A stretch of 64,000 nucleotides of DNA from Pseudodesulfovibrio sp. zrk46 (GTDB taxonomy: Bacteria; Desulfobacterota; Desulfovibrionia; Desulfovibrionales; Desulfovibrionaceae): the NCBI RefSeq assembly GCF_012516435.1, contig NZ_CP051216.1:808001-872000 (forward strand), in the 5' to 3' direction. A model generated the notes under the pieces. That model had not been told where the DNA came from. It saw only the letters and a list, made by a program, of their open reading frames with translations, and ran no database searches. This document shows, piece after piece, positions 8,352 to 16,909 of this stretch (positions are counted from its first letter, which is position 1; every line of letters begins with the position of its first letter). The position numbers and the translations under genes are program-made.

Positions 8352-9218
8352 ATGCGTCGATTTACAGCTCTACATATCATTCTTTTCTTTCTTCTGTTCG
8401 CCTTTGCAACAGAGGGCTTTGCCACGTCTGAAGCAATGCGCAAATACCAGCGCAACGGCATCACGGTAGTGCATGTCAGCCAGGCCCACCCGTTCTACTT
8501 CATGGGCAGGGACGGCAAACCCGAAGGCATGGTCGTGGACCTGTGGAACAAGTGGTCCGAAGTCACCGGCATCCCGATCCATTTCGACATTGCAGCGTGG
8601 CGACAGACCATATCCATTGTGCTGGATGGGCGCTGCGATGTTCACGGCGGCCTGATGATCACCGAAAAGCGCAAGGAGCAGTTCGGCTTTTCCCAGCCCC
8701 TGTTCACCATCTCCACGGCCATCATGGCTCGCGCGGGCGAAGACTACGACACCGACTCCCTGCTGGACAACGGCATCATCGGGCTGGTGGCTGGCGGCTA
8801 TCCCGGCAAGATTCTGATGGCCGAGCACCCCTATGTGAAGATTCAGGAATACGACACGCCGCAACAGGTGGTGAACGCTCTTGCCGACAGACAGGTAGAG
8901 GGCGTGGTCATGGACGTACCCACCTTCCACTTCAATAACATCCAGCGCGAATTCCCGGTGGACTACGAAGTCCTCTCCACCATTGCCGTGGAAGAGATTC
9001 ACGCAGGCGTCCGCAAGGCCGACACCGAACTCCTGGCCATCGTGGATGAAGGCTTCTCCAAAATCAGCACACAAGAGCGAAAGACCATTCAGGAACGCTG
9101 GTTCGTCATGAAAGACAAGACGAACAACTCCGACTATACCATCTACGTAGTCGGGGCCATTTTGATCCTCGCCCTTGGCGTCCTCGTCCATCGCATGATC
9201 AAGACGCCGAGTGCATAG
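8352..9218 (+). CDS. Membrane-tethered periplasmic solute-binding protein (SBP_bac_3 type)
   Basis: A 288-residue protein with an N-terminal signal peptide (hydrophobic core about residues 8-20, ending near GFAT), a type II periplasmic-binding fold like amino-acid receptors (HPFYFMGRDGKPEGMVVDLWNK, later AWRQTISIVLDGRCDVHGG and VVNALADRQVEGVVMDV), and a C-terminal membrane helix (about residues 260-280) with only a short basic tail. Such domains often form the sensor part of histidine kinases or GGDEF proteins, but here no output domain follows. It could sense or deliver a ligand through a separate partner. The ATG at 8352 has GGAG upstream; an in-frame GTG at 8340 is less likely. Confidence 0.75.
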   Translation: MRRFTALHIILFFLLFAFATEGFATSEAMRKYQRNGITVVHVSQAHPFYFMGRDGKPEGMVVDLWNKWSEVTGIPIHFDIAAWRQTISIVLDGRCDVHGGLMITEKRKEQFGFSQPLFTISTAIMARAGEDYDTDSLLDNGIIGLVAGGYPGKILMAEHPYVKIQEYDTPQQVVNALADRQVEGVVMDVPTFHFNNIQREFPVDYEVLSTIAVEEIHAGVRKADTELLAIVDEGFSKISTQERKTIQERWFVMKDKTNNSDYTIYVVGAILILALGVLVHRMIKTPSA

Positions 9219-9320
9219 CCATTCGCTGACTGCAGCACCTGCTATCTGCCGACGACAACAGTTTTCGGCACCGGAATTATACCGCCCCAAACACTTCAAG
9301 CCACAGACGAGGGAGAGTTT

Positions 9321-9716
9321 ATGGAAACCCTGAGCATCCGCACCCATGCCCGCGAAGAGATGATGGACATCACCCGCATGCTCAACAGCATGATCCACGC
9401 CAACGGCTGGACCGACGGCGCACTCCTGCTCTACTGCCCGCACACCACCGGAGCAGTGACCATCAATGAAGGGGCCGACCCCGACGTGGTCCGTGACATC
9501 ACGGTCAATCTGAACAAGCTGGTCCCCCGCAACGGCGACTATCACCACGCCGAGGGCAACTCGGACGCCCACATCAAGTCATCCATGTTCGGGTGCGAAC
9601 AACTGGTCATAGTGGAAGACGGCACCCTCCAGCTCGGCACCTGGCAAAAAATCTATTTCTGTGAGTTCGACGGGCCGCGCAGCCGCAAGCTGTGGATAAA
9701 GTGGCTCGGAGCATAG
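9321..9716 (+). CDS. YjbQ family protein (UPF0047)
   Basis: A 131-residue cytoplasmic protein of the YjbQ/UPF0047 family. It has the family signature CPHTTGAVTINEG (about residues 37-49), then GNSDAHIKSSMFG, and the C-terminal LGTWQKIYFCEFDGPRSR. The conserved His and Glu residues are present. Some members have been reported to have a weak thiamine-phosphate synthase activity, but the physiological role is not settled. Full-length for the family. The ribosome binding site is GAGGGAGAG. Single-gene unit ending in a bidirectional terminator. Confidence 0.85.
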   Translation: METLSIRTHAREEMMDITRMLNSMIHANGWTDGALLLYCPHTTGAVTINEGADPDVVRDITVNLNKLVPRNGDYHHAEGNSDAHIKSSMFGCEQLVIVEDGTLQLGTWQKIYFCEFDGPRSRKLWIKWLGA

Positions 9717-9724
9717 ACGCAAAA

Positions 9725-9752
9725 AAGGCCCCGGATGTTCGTCCGGGGCCTT
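9725..9752. terminator. Bidirectional terminator between yjbQ and the cytochrome operon
   Basis: AAGGCCCCGGAT pairs with GTCCGGGGCCTT around a tetraloop-sized gap. It is A-rich on the left (giving T after the stem on the minus strand) and TT-rich on the right, between convergent genes. Confidence 0.8.
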
Positions 9753-9764
9753 ATTCGTTTCAGG

Positions 9765-10565
9765 TTACCAGCTGACAAGGTTGGCGTTCATCAACCCTCC
9801 CACTACCAGATAGATGCCGAAGACGACCACGCTCAGACCGATGACATAGGATATCAGCAGTCCTATGACTGGAACGTCTGACACGGTCCTTTCCTCCAAA
9901 CCTCCTTCGGAGCGGAGGCGTGCCATCCATGCCGGCCGTTCTTCCGAAGCAGCTTCAAGGTCGGTGTCGCCCGCAAACATCGCCCGGTCCATGGGGAAGT
10001 TGTGTCGCCGCAAGTGGGCTATGGCGAAGTGGATGACAAACACATGGAGCATGGCCAGACAGGCCTCGATGCGATGCACCCAAAGGGCCACGTTCAGCGA
10101 CCATCCCTTGAAGTACGCAGTGGTGGAAAGGGGATCGTAGAGCATCAAACCTGTGACACCCAGTACGATCATGCCCCAGAACACGGCCCAATAGTCGAAC
10201 TTCTCCCAATATCCCCAGCGCTCGAATCGAGGAGCCTTGCCCCCGAACATCCAGCCGAGGTGAGCGAAGAACTGCTTCAGATCATTGAACCGGAACCACA
10301 GCGCATCCTCGCCGCCGACTTTCTCGGCAAACACGATGAACAACGCGTAAACCATGTGACAGAGGAAGAGCAGGAGCATGAACAGCCCCACATATTTGTG
10401 CACCGTCAAGCTTCCTTCATAGCCGCCAAAGGGCGAAGCCAGAGCTCGGCCCCAGGAGGTTTCAATGTACATCCTCGCTGTGCCAGTGACAGCCTGCACA
10501 AGGAAGGAAAGCATCAACAGTATGTGGAACGCCTTCTGAACCGGTGTGAATCGTTTCAGTCTCAT
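9765..10565 (-). CDS. Cytochrome b subunit of the multiheme cytochrome operon
   Basis: A 266-residue integral membrane protein with about five membrane helices (starting near residues 10, 54, 123, 163 and 233). It resembles the di-heme cytochrome b subunits of formate dehydrogenase/thiosulfate reductase or the b561 family: FTPVQKAFHILLML with a helix I His, LTVHKYVGLFMLLLFLCHMVY, and VHRIEACLAMLHVFVIHFAIAH provide candidate heme ligands. It should exchange electrons between menaquinol and the periplasmic cytochromes encoded upstream. Its ATG overlaps the stop of the preceding gene (ATGA), so translation is coupled. Confidence 0.8.
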   Translation of the reverse strand: MRLKRFTPVQKAFHILLMLSFLVQAVTGTARMYIETSWGRALASPFGGYEGSLTVHKYVGLFMLLLFLCHMVYALFIVFAEKVGGEDALWFRFNDLKQFFAHLGWMFGGKAPRFERWGYWEKFDYWAVFWGMIVLGVTGLMLYDPLSTTAYFKGWSLNVALWVHRIEACLAMLHVFVIHFAIAHLRRHNFPMDRAMFAGDTDLEAASEERPAWMARLRSEGGLEERTVSDVPVIGLLISYVIGLSVVVFGIYLVVGGLMNANLVSW

Positions 10566-11212
10566 GCGTCACCTCCCTTCTCTTTGCTCGAGAACAGCTC
10601 ACGCAGCATCCAGAGCCCGGTATGGGGCAGGAAGAGCGCAAACGTACCCACGGCGATGACCACCATTATCCAGACTGCCCAGTAGAGAACCGGGAAGCTC
10701 TTTGCCGTTCCCGCCATCAACGGTGGCGGCTCATGCACCACATACATGGCGAACGACCCGCTGGCTCCCTGATGACACTTGGCGCAAACCATGGCGTGCC
10801 TTCGAATGGGATTCAACGGCGAGAAGTAATGGTTGATACCCGCGATGGGATCCTGGCCGTGACACTGACGACATGCGATGTTCATTCGCGTGGTATGCCG
10901 ATTGTTACGCGCAGTCTCCTTATGGCAACTGACGCATCGCTGATGCTTATAGTTGGGCACCATTGCATGCGCATCCACCGCAAAGGTGGCGACAGAACCT
11001 CGCCCCCCGGTTATCGCCGGTTGCTTGGCTCCGCTCCACTGCACAAAGGGACTGCCCCTGCTGGGCATGACCTCATATTCCTGATAGTAGCCCGTGCTCG
11101 CCTCTCGCATGCGATAGCGGTCGGCCCCGGCAAGCTCCTCCTGAGCCGCACAGGGCAGCGCAAGGAAGGCCCCCGCGATGAGCAGAGCCATGGTTATGAT
11201 TGTACGTTGCAT
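10562..11212 (-). CDS. Triheme, membrane-anchored cytochrome c
   Basis: A 216-residue exported cytochrome with a signal peptide (cleavage near CAAQ) and three CXXCH heme c sites: CVSCH, CRQCH and CAKCH (about residues 93-150). A C-terminal membrane helix (about 173-193) and a basic cytoplasmic tail anchor it. It probably links the cytochrome b encoded next to the octaheme lipoprotein encoded before. It starts 9 bases after the octaheme gene and overlaps the cytochrome b gene by 4. The name of the complex is not certain. Confidence 0.82.
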   Translation of the reverse strand: MQRTIITMALLIAGAFLALPCAAQEELAGADRYRMREASTGYYQEYEVMPSRGSPFVQWSGAKQPAITGGRGSVATFAVDAHAMVPNYKHQRCVSCHKETARNNRHTTRMNIACRQCHGQDPIAGINHYFSPLNPIRRHAMVCAKCHQGASGSFAMYVVHEPPPLMAGTAKSFPVLYWAVWIMVVIAVGTFALFLPHTGLWMLRELFSSKEKGGDA

Positions 11213-11221
11213 GACCGCCTC

Positions 11222-12511
11222 CTACTTGTAGGCGTTCACAGGCTCCACCACCTTCCCCTTGGGTGCGGGCATGGATGCCAATACCTCAAACTGCTTCTGC
11301 AACTCGACCAGGTCTGCATCCTTGTGCTTATGACAGGTCTGACAGGAGTTGGGGACCTTCGGATTCTTGATGGTTTCGGACGGCAGCAGCGTCTTGAAGA
11401 CGTGGCTGTGAATATCCGCGGATTCGGCAGACTGGGCGATACGAGGCATATGACAACCCACACAGTTGGCAAACGAGTGAATGGAGTGAGCCATGTTCGT
11501 ATTCACCTGCTCGTGACAAGTCAGACAAGACTTGGAGCCGGTTTCCTTGGTCATGAATCTCGATGCCGGCATTCCAAGCTGATGCACGGAGTGACACGAC
11601 GTACAGGTCACGCCTTCACGTCTATGCTCGGACTTGACCCAATCGATATACTGCTGATGGTGCTTCTTGGCGAACTCATTGGGGTAGACATGGTTCTTGT
11701 CACCCGCCGCATAAGAAGTGGACACGTAGTATGGCTCAAGCGCCTTACCGGGGGTCCAACCCACGGGCCAGCCTGCGCCCTTCTGCATGGTGGACTTGCC
11801 GCGGTTGTGACAGGAGCCACAAATCTGGACAGAAGTACCACGGGGCAGCTTGGCCGGATTGATGATGGTTTCACGCTTTTCAAACAACGCGGTCTTGGGC
11901 AGGGCAACATGCCATGACCCCGCACCGTGACATGCTTCACATCCTACGCCCGGCTCGGAGAACGTTCCCTTACTCGGATCATCCTTGTTCAGCTTGACGC
12001 CAGTGGTGTGACAGCCACCGCACTTGAGCAGCCAGGGCCGCTTGTTCCAATCGTGCTCGTGGTAGTTTACCCAACGGCCAGACTCCGTATTGAACTGGAT
12101 GGGTGAAATATAGAGCACTCCGCCCTTTTCGACGATGTAGCGCTGCTTCCACTCGTTACCCAGCGTGTACAGGATATCATCCTTCTTGGGGATGTAGACC
12201 TGATCCAGGGGAACCTTGAGCTTGCCCTTCTCTTCCAGTTTCTTGAAATCGGCCAGAATGGTCTCTTGATTGATGGAGACGATAAATGCGTCACGATTTT
12301 TAGTCACATTCTGAGCCATGCGACTGTGGTTGGTAACTTTCCAAGAGTCGTAGTGTTCAAGATGACAGGTTTTACACGTTTCTGATCCGACAAATTCCTT
12401 AGGTTGCGACGTAATTTTTGCCACATCCACAACAGGTTCGCTCGACGTACAGCCCCCTACGAACAATAGCGCCAGAACGAATGCAGCACACAGGCCTATC
12501 ACTTTTTTCAT
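11222..12511 (-). CDS. Octaheme cytochrome c lipoprotein
   Basis: A 429-residue exported lipoprotein: basic N terminus, hydrophobic core, then VGGC lipobox at about residues 19-22. Eight CXXCH sites are present in order: CKTCH, CGGCH, CEACH, CGSCH, CTSCH, CLTCH, CVGCH and CQTCH. The spacing of CGGCHTTG and CEACHGAG recalls the cytochrome c554/DmsE-type multiheme group. With the triheme and b-type subunits it forms a three-gene operon resembling the octaheme cytochrome (Ohc) complexes described for sulfate reducers; that match is from memory. The ATG at 12511 has GGAGG upstream; in-frame starts further up lack support. Confidence 0.85.
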   Translation of the reverse strand: MKKVIGLCAAFVLALLFVGGCTSSEPVVDVAKITSQPKEFVGSETCKTCHLEHYDSWKVTNHSRMAQNVTKNRDAFIVSINQETILADFKKLEEKGKLKVPLDQVYIPKKDDILYTLGNEWKQRYIVEKGGVLYISPIQFNTESGRWVNYHEHDWNKRPWLLKCGGCHTTGVKLNKDDPSKGTFSEPGVGCEACHGAGSWHVALPKTALFEKRETIINPAKLPRGTSVQICGSCHNRGKSTMQKGAGWPVGWTPGKALEPYYVSTSYAAGDKNHVYPNEFAKKHHQQYIDWVKSEHRREGVTCTSCHSVHQLGMPASRFMTKETGSKSCLTCHEQVNTNMAHSIHSFANCVGCHMPRIAQSAESADIHSHVFKTLLPSETIKNPKVPNSCQTCHKHKDADLVELQKQFEVLASMPAPKGKVVEPVNAYK

Positions 12512-12674
12512 CTGCACCTCCATTGGATTCCAGAACAGACTATTCCTACCTGTATACCCTCTTAGGCCATAGGAACATTCTATGGTATTATTTTTGTTCT
12601 CGCGCGGACACCTCTCCAAAGCCTTAGAATGCTACCATCACCATTTCCTAAACCAAGAATGAGCACTCAACGAA

Positions 12675-12702
12675 AAAGGGCCGCTCATTTGAGCGGCCCT
12701 TT
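12675..12702 (-). terminator. Terminator after the metallo-hydrolase gene
   Basis: AAAGGGCCGCTC pairs with GAGCGGCCCTTT around ATTT; the minus strand then reads TTTTTCG after the stem. It lies 7 bases past the stop at 12709 and upstream of the cytochrome operon promoter region. Confidence 0.85.
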
Positions 12703-12708
12703 CAGTGT

Positions 12709-13479
12709 TTACAGCGTAATACTTTCACCATCATCCGGGACCACCACCCGGTCGGCCAGTCCTTGCGCCTCCAACTCACTGCGGAGTTCGGCTCGCGTCA
12801 GTGCGCAGTGATTGAGGGCCTCCATGTGGACGACCGCGAACCGGGAGTCCGGAAGGCGACCGGCGGTGGTCACAATGTCGTCTACTCCCATCGTGATGGG
12901 ATCGCTGATGACGAGCCGGGCTTCACCGCCGTAGAGCACCCCATATTGGGGACGGTGACGATCCAGAGCAGCCTGCAGCAGTTCATCATAAATAACGTCG
13001 CCGCTAATGAGCAGGGATTCGCCAGCTTCGTCAGTGATGACATAGCCGGAGCTGTGCCCCATGGCCGCCTTGCCCTCGCCCTTGCCATGGCTGCCTTCAA
13101 AGCGATGCAGGGTGAGGCCGCCCCACTCAGTCGCCTCTTCTACCGGAAGGACCGTGTCAAAGCCCAGTTCGTGCAGCATCTCCGCATCTGTTGGCTGACA
13201 GAGCACCGGGAGGTGCCGGGGCAACAATTCCTGCGCCTTGCCATCAAAATGATCGGAGTGGGTGTGGGTCAACAAAACGGCGTCCACGTTGAGCAAGGCA
13301 TCCACAGGAACAGGCAGTTCCGTCAAAGGCCAGTACGTCGTATTGTTTCTGGTCAGAGGGTGGGGCTTGTTGGCCCCCTTGTCTGAAAAGACGGGGTCCA
13401 CAAGCAAACGCCTGCCGCCGATGGTCACAAGCATGGTGGCATGGCGAATGGCCTGAATCTCGATATGGGAATTGGTCAT
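12709..13479 (-). CDS. Metallo-beta-lactamase-fold hydrolase
   Basis: A 256-residue cytoplasmic hydrolase. The metal-binding signature THTHSDHFDG (HxHxDH) is near residue 75, LLVDPVFSD is near residue 30, a conserved His (FEGSHGKGEG) is around residue 130, and LISGDVIYD supplies the bridging Asp. It belongs to the broad UlaG/UPF0173-like group whose substrates are mostly unknown. The ATG at 13479 has a perfect GGAGG five bases upstream. It is divergent from the GlxA-type regulator, which is the likely controller. Confidence 0.82.
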   Translation of the reverse strand: MTNSHIEIQAIRHATMLVTIGGRRLLVDPVFSDKGANKPHPLTRNNTTYWPLTELPVPVDALLNVDAVLLTHTHSDHFDGKAQELLPRHLPVLCQPTDAEMLHELGFDTVLPVEEATEWGGLTLHRFEGSHGKGEGKAAMGHSSGYVITDEAGESLLISGDVIYDELLQAALDRHRPQYGVLYGGEARLVISDPITMGVDDIVTTAGRLPDSRFAVVHMEALNHCALTRAELRSELEAQGLADRVVVPDDGESITL

Positions 13480-13588
13480 GGTGTCCTCCAAGGATTTTCT
13501 CGTTGTCTTGGCTTCACCCTAGCCCCACACCTCACATGGCAACAGTGTCGCTATTGACAAAAGACGTGCGAATAACGACATTAATCCT

Positions 13589-14554
13589 ATGCAATCCGTC
13601 GGAGTACTCGCCCTGCCCAACTGCCTGCTGACCGGTGTTATCGGTCCACTGGAAATCTTCGCCATTGCCAACTCCATGGCAACGGACGGTACTCCTGTGT
13701 TCGACCCCATGGACATAATAGGACTTAAGAAGGGCGACACCATCAACTTCTCGGGTATCCCCATCCCCGTACAGTCCACGCTGGAAGACGCTATCCCGGA
13801 TATCGTTATCCTTCCGCCCATCTTCGCAGAGCTGGATAAGGCCCTCGACAACCGCCGCCTCATCGACTGGCTCAAGGCGCGCCACGAAGCCGGGGCTATC
13901 ATCGCCACCAGTTGTGCGGGATCGTTTCTGCTGGCCGAAACAGGACTACTGGACAACCGGACCGCCACCACCCACTGGAAGCTGGTGCCCCTGTTCCGCG
14001 AGCGATATCCAGAGGTGGACCTCCAGCCCCGGATGATGCTCATCGACGGCGGCAGCTACGTCTGCGCAGGCGGCGCCATGGCATGGCAGGACCTCGCCCT
14101 GCATCTGGTGGCCCGGTTCATATCGCCGGAAGTCGCCTCCACCACGGCCAAGCTGCTGGTCATGGACGGCACACGACACGTACAGACGCCCTACTTCATG
14201 TTTGAACAACAGGAGCAGGATCACTCCGACGCCTCGGTACACGCCGTTCAGAAATGGTTGCAGGCGCACTACCACGAACCGCTCACCATCGACGAGATGG
14301 CCGAGATCGCAGAACTCGGCACGCGCACCTTTCTGCGCCGCTTCAAGCGGGCAACGGGTCAGACACCGCTCAGCTATCTACAGCAACTTCGGATCGAATC
14401 CGCCAGGCATCTTTTGGAAGTCTCCACCAAGAACATCGAAGAGATCACCGGCCTCACTGGATATGCGGACTCATCATCCTTCCGCCGATTGTTCAAGGAG
14501 AAGACGGGCCTCACACCCAAGGAGTACCGGAGCCGATTCCATCGGCTGACGTAA
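13589..14554 (+). CDS. GlxA-type AraC family transcriptional regulator
   Basis: A 321-residue regulator. Residues about 1-180 form a DJ-1/PfpI-like glutamine-amidotransferase-fold domain with the nucleophile-elbow cysteine (TSCAGSFLLAE). Residues about 215-315 form an AraC DNA-binding region with two helix-turn-helix units; the second carries the family signature GYADSSSFRRLFKEKTGLTPKEYR. In this family the first domain is thought to sense a ligand. Only 109 bases separate it from the divergent metallo-hydrolase gene, which it probably regulates. No ribosome binding site is obvious before the ATG. Confidence 0.88.
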   Translation: MQSVGVLALPNCLLTGVIGPLEIFAIANSMATDGTPVFDPMDIIGLKKGDTINFSGIPIPVQSTLEDAIPDIVILPPIFAELDKALDNRRLIDWLKARHEAGAIIATSCAGSFLLAETGLLDNRTATTHWKLVPLFRERYPEVDLQPRMMLIDGGSYVCAGGAMAWQDLALHLVARFISPEVASTTAKLLVMDGTRHVQTPYFMFEQQEQDHSDASVHAVQKWLQAHYHEPLTIDEMAEIAELGTRTFLRRFKRATGQTPLSYLQQLRIESARHLLEVSTKNIEEITGLTGYADSSSFRRLFKEKTGLTPKEYRSRFHRLT

Positions 14555-14571
14555 TTCAGAAGAGATTCAAG

Positions 14572-14754
14572 CTAGTCGCCCATGGGCATGGGAGCAGAAT
14601 AATCGTCATTCCAGCGCTTGTTGCGCTTACGGTTCTGACAGTTCACGCACTCCCAACAGGTCTCGGGAGTAAAGCGGCAACGGAGGATATTCTTATACCG
14701 GTGGTAAGTCTTCTCGCCGCAGTGGGGACAGTATTTGAATTGGAGAATACTCAT
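14572..14754 (-). CDS. Small zinc-ribbon-like protein
   Basis: A 60-residue, basic, soluble protein starting MSILQFKYCPHCG. The cysteines are arranged as CPHC, then CRFTPETCWECVNC, enough for a zinc ribbon. The middle has KNILRCRF. The ATG at 14754 has only a weak GAGACAA site; an upstream in-frame ATG at 14817 would add 21 unconvincing residues. I do not recognise a named family. It lies in tail-to-tail orientation with the GlxA-type gene and 88 bases past the truA start-side neighbourhood. Confidence 0.6.
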   Translation of the reverse strand: MSILQFKYCPHCGEKTYHRYKNILRCRFTPETCWECVNCQNRKRNKRWNDDYSAPMPMGD

Positions 14755-14842
14755 TGTCGTTGTCTCGGTAAGGTGAATTGGACGCACCGTACCCCTCCCA
14801 TCGTTTTTGGGAAGCAAAGAAACGTGACAAATTGGTTAAGAA

Positions 14843-15595
14843 TTACAAATAGTCAGGATAGAAAACAGAGATAAGGGTCAACCCCTGCGGCGGCGCGGTT
14901 GGCGGGGCTTCGCTCCGGTCTTTCGAGGCGAGAATCCTGCGCACATCATCAGGCCCCAGACGGCCTCGCCCACAGGCCACAAGGCAGCCCATGAGGTTGC
15001 GAACCATCTGCTTCAGAAAGCTGTTAGCCTTGAACCGCCACACGACCTCATGCTCATTAACACCGGGGTGCCGGGAAATTTCCGTAATAGTGCGCACGGT
15101 TGAATTCACCACTGTGCCTACGTTCTGGAAAGCCGAGAAATCATGCTCGCCCAAAAGGACCTGCGCGGCTTCTTCCATGGCATCGAAGTCCACAGGGCCA
15201 CAGTCCCACACGAATCGACGACGATGCGGCAGACAGAACTCGTACTTCGTCCACAGCACGTATTCATACACCTTGCCCCGCGCCGAAAAACGGGAGTGGA
15301 AATCATCATCCACAACCTCAGCCTTCAGCACGCACACGTCATCAGGAAGCAGGGAATTGAGCGACCGTTGCCACGGCACATGCGCCTTGTCATCCGGGCA
15401 ATCGAAATGTGCCACCTGCCCCATGGCATGTACGCCGGAGTCCGTCCGCCCCGAGCCATGCACTCTCGGCGGCTGGTCAAATATTCTGCCCAGCGCCCTC
15501 TCCAATTCGCCCTGCACGGTGCGATCGCGCGGCTGCAATTGAAAGCCGGAATAGTCGGTGCCGTCATAGGCAAGGGTCAGTTTGATGCGAGGCAA
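14843..15595 (-). CDS. truA: tRNA pseudouridine synthase A
   Basis: A 250-residue enzyme that converts uridines 38-40 of the tRNA anticodon arm to pseudouridine. The catalytic Asp lies in SGRTDSGVHAMGQVAHFD (about residues 48-65). Other family blocks are visible: LAYDGTDYSGFQLQP, RTVQGELERAL, FSARGKVYEYVLW and SFLKQMVRNLMG. Full-length. The minus-strand transcript would continue into the small zinc-ribbon gene after 88 bases. Confidence 0.95.
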   Translation of the reverse strand: MPRIKLTLAYDGTDYSGFQLQPRDRTVQGELERALGRIFDQPPRVHGSGRTDSGVHAMGQVAHFDCPDDKAHVPWQRSLNSLLPDDVCVLKAEVVDDDFHSRFSARGKVYEYVLWTKYEFCLPHRRRFVWDCGPVDFDAMEEAAQVLLGEHDFSAFQNVGTVVNSTVRTITEISRHPGVNEHEVVWRFKANSFLKQMVRNLMGCLVACGRGRLGPDDVRRILASKDRSEAPPTAPPQGLTLISVFYPDYL

Positions 15596-15816
15596 GGAGC
15601 GTCCTTTTGCTTGAGCAATTTCAAATGTGTGTTGGGGAGTTTGTACTTGAGACCGCCGTTTTTTTAAAGAGGAGAAAAACAGGAACTTCGTCCGCCCGCA
15701 ACCAGCTGAAAAAGCGCAATCTTCATGTCCATCAACGGCTGCGGGCCATTCGCTCCCGTTTTATATATTTCATAAATATACCTCAATTCCCTTGACCTGC
15801 CACCGCATCTCGGGCA

Positions 15817-16521
15817 ATGCCAACCCCCATGAACGAAACGTTATGGATCATTTTCGCCCTTGTCGACCTGTGCATGGTTCTCGCCGTGTACCGGTTCTTC
15901 GGTCGTGTCGGCCTGTTCGGTCTCATGGTTTTCAACCTGCTCCTGTGCAACATTCAGGTGCTCAAAACCGTGGAACTCTTCGGCCTGACCACCACCCTCG
16001 GTAATGTCCTGTATGCCAGCGTCTTTCTGGCCACCGACCTGCTCAGTGAATTTTACGGCAAGAAAGAGGCCCGCAAAGGCGTGCTGCTCGGCTTCATGAC
16101 CCTGGTCATGATGGTCGCCTATATGCAGATCGCCCTCTATTTCCAGCCCGCTGCCGATGATTTCGCACAGCCGCATCTGTCCGCCCTGTTCGGCTTCATG
16201 CCGCGCATCGCCCTCGCTTCCATGGCTGCCTATCTGATTTCCCAGCTCCACGACGTTTGGGCCTTCCATGCCCTCAAGGAGCGCACCGGCGGTCGCATGC
16301 TCTGGCTGCGTAACAACGCGTCCACCATGGTCAGCCAGTTGCTGGATTCCTCTATCTTCTGCGTCATCGCCTTCTGGGGCGTTTTCCCCATGGAGATCTT
16401 CATGGAAATCCTGCTCTCCACCTACATCATCAAGGTGGCAGTGGCCGTCCTCGATACGCCCTTCATCTATCTGGCCAAGCGCTTCTTCCGAAAGGAAGAC
16501 GCCGTCGCCGAGCACGCGTAG
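15817..16521 (+). CDS. Queuosine-precursor transporter (YhhQ/VUT family)
   Basis: A 234-residue membrane protein with about six helices. It carries the VUT/YhhQ pattern NVLYASVFLATDLLSEFYGKKEARKGV, then LISQLHDVWAFHALKERTGGRMLWLRNNASTMVSQLLDSSIF. Members import preQ0/preQ1-type precursors for queuosine in tRNA. No preQ1 riboswitch-like sequence is visible upstream. The start is either the ATG at 15817 or that at 15829; neither has a good ribosome binding site. The 221-base upstream gap is AT-rich near 15760-15790 and holds no gene that I can see. Confidence 0.85.
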   Translation: MPTPMNETLWIIFALVDLCMVLAVYRFFGRVGLFGLMVFNLLLCNIQVLKTVELFGLTTTLGNVLYASVFLATDLLSEFYGKKEARKGVLLGFMTLVMMVAYMQIALYFQPAADDFAQPHLSALFGFMPRIALASMAAYLISQLHDVWAFHALKERTGGRMLWLRNNASTMVSQLLDSSIFCVIAFWGVFPMEIFMEILLSTYIIKVAVAVLDTPFIYLAKRFFRKEDAVAEHA

Positions 16522-16540
16522 AGCTAATGCCAACACAACG

Positions 16541-16575
16541 AAAAGGCCGCTCCTGAAAAGGGGCGGCCTTTTTTA
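16541..16575 (+). terminator. Terminator after the VUT transporter
   Basis: AAGGCCGCTCC pairs with GGGGCGGCCTT (one wobble) and runs into six T. The composite repeat starts 19 bases later. Confidence 0.85.
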
Positions 16576-16593
16576 TTGAAATCAGAATATGAG

Positions 16594-16904
16594 GTCGCCT
16601 GCGGCGAGATTAAGAGTAAACTAGCAGGGCGCTGCCCTGCACCCGCCAAAGGCCGAGGGCCTTTGGAATCCCATCTGCGGCTATCGCCGCAAGGTTATTA
16701 AAATAGAAAGAGCCCTAATACTCCAACACCCCCGAGCGAAGCGAGCGACAAAAGGTTTAGGAGATTCTTAAGAACCCTTTTCCCAAAGGGTTCTTAAGCC
16801 GTCGGAGACGCCCCACCGGCGAGGTGGCCCCGCTGGCAGACTAAGCCGTTAACGAGTCCTCGAGTCTTACGGATGAGGACAGCAGAGATAGCGCCGCCGG
16901 AGGC
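16594..16904. repeat. Composite intergenic repeat, complete copy B
   Basis: This is the fullest copy. In order: GTCGCC-TG-CGGCGA (16594-16607); CTAGCAGGGC-GC-TGCCCTGC (16621-16640); AAAGGCC-GAG-GGCCTTT then GGAATCCCATCTGCGGC-TATC-GCCGC (16648-16691); CGAGCGAAGCGAGCG then AAAAGGTTTAGGAGATTCTT (16732-16769); AAGAACCCTTT-TCCC-AAAGGGTTCTT then AAGCCGTCGGAGACGCC; GAGTCTTACGGATGAGGACAGCAGAGATAG (16863-16891); and GCGCCGCCGGAGGC (16891-16904). It fills the gap of nearly 400 bases up to the M48 protease stop codon. Hairpin modules alternate with conserved non-palindromic 20- to 30-base strings. Confidence 0.88.
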
Positions 16905-16909
16905 TTCCC

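Noticed and set aside
15596-15816. Possible preQ1 riboswitch before the queuosine-precursor transporter
   Set aside because: I looked for the short preQ1 aptamer pattern (a small stem-loop followed by an A-rich tail) and did not find a convincing match.
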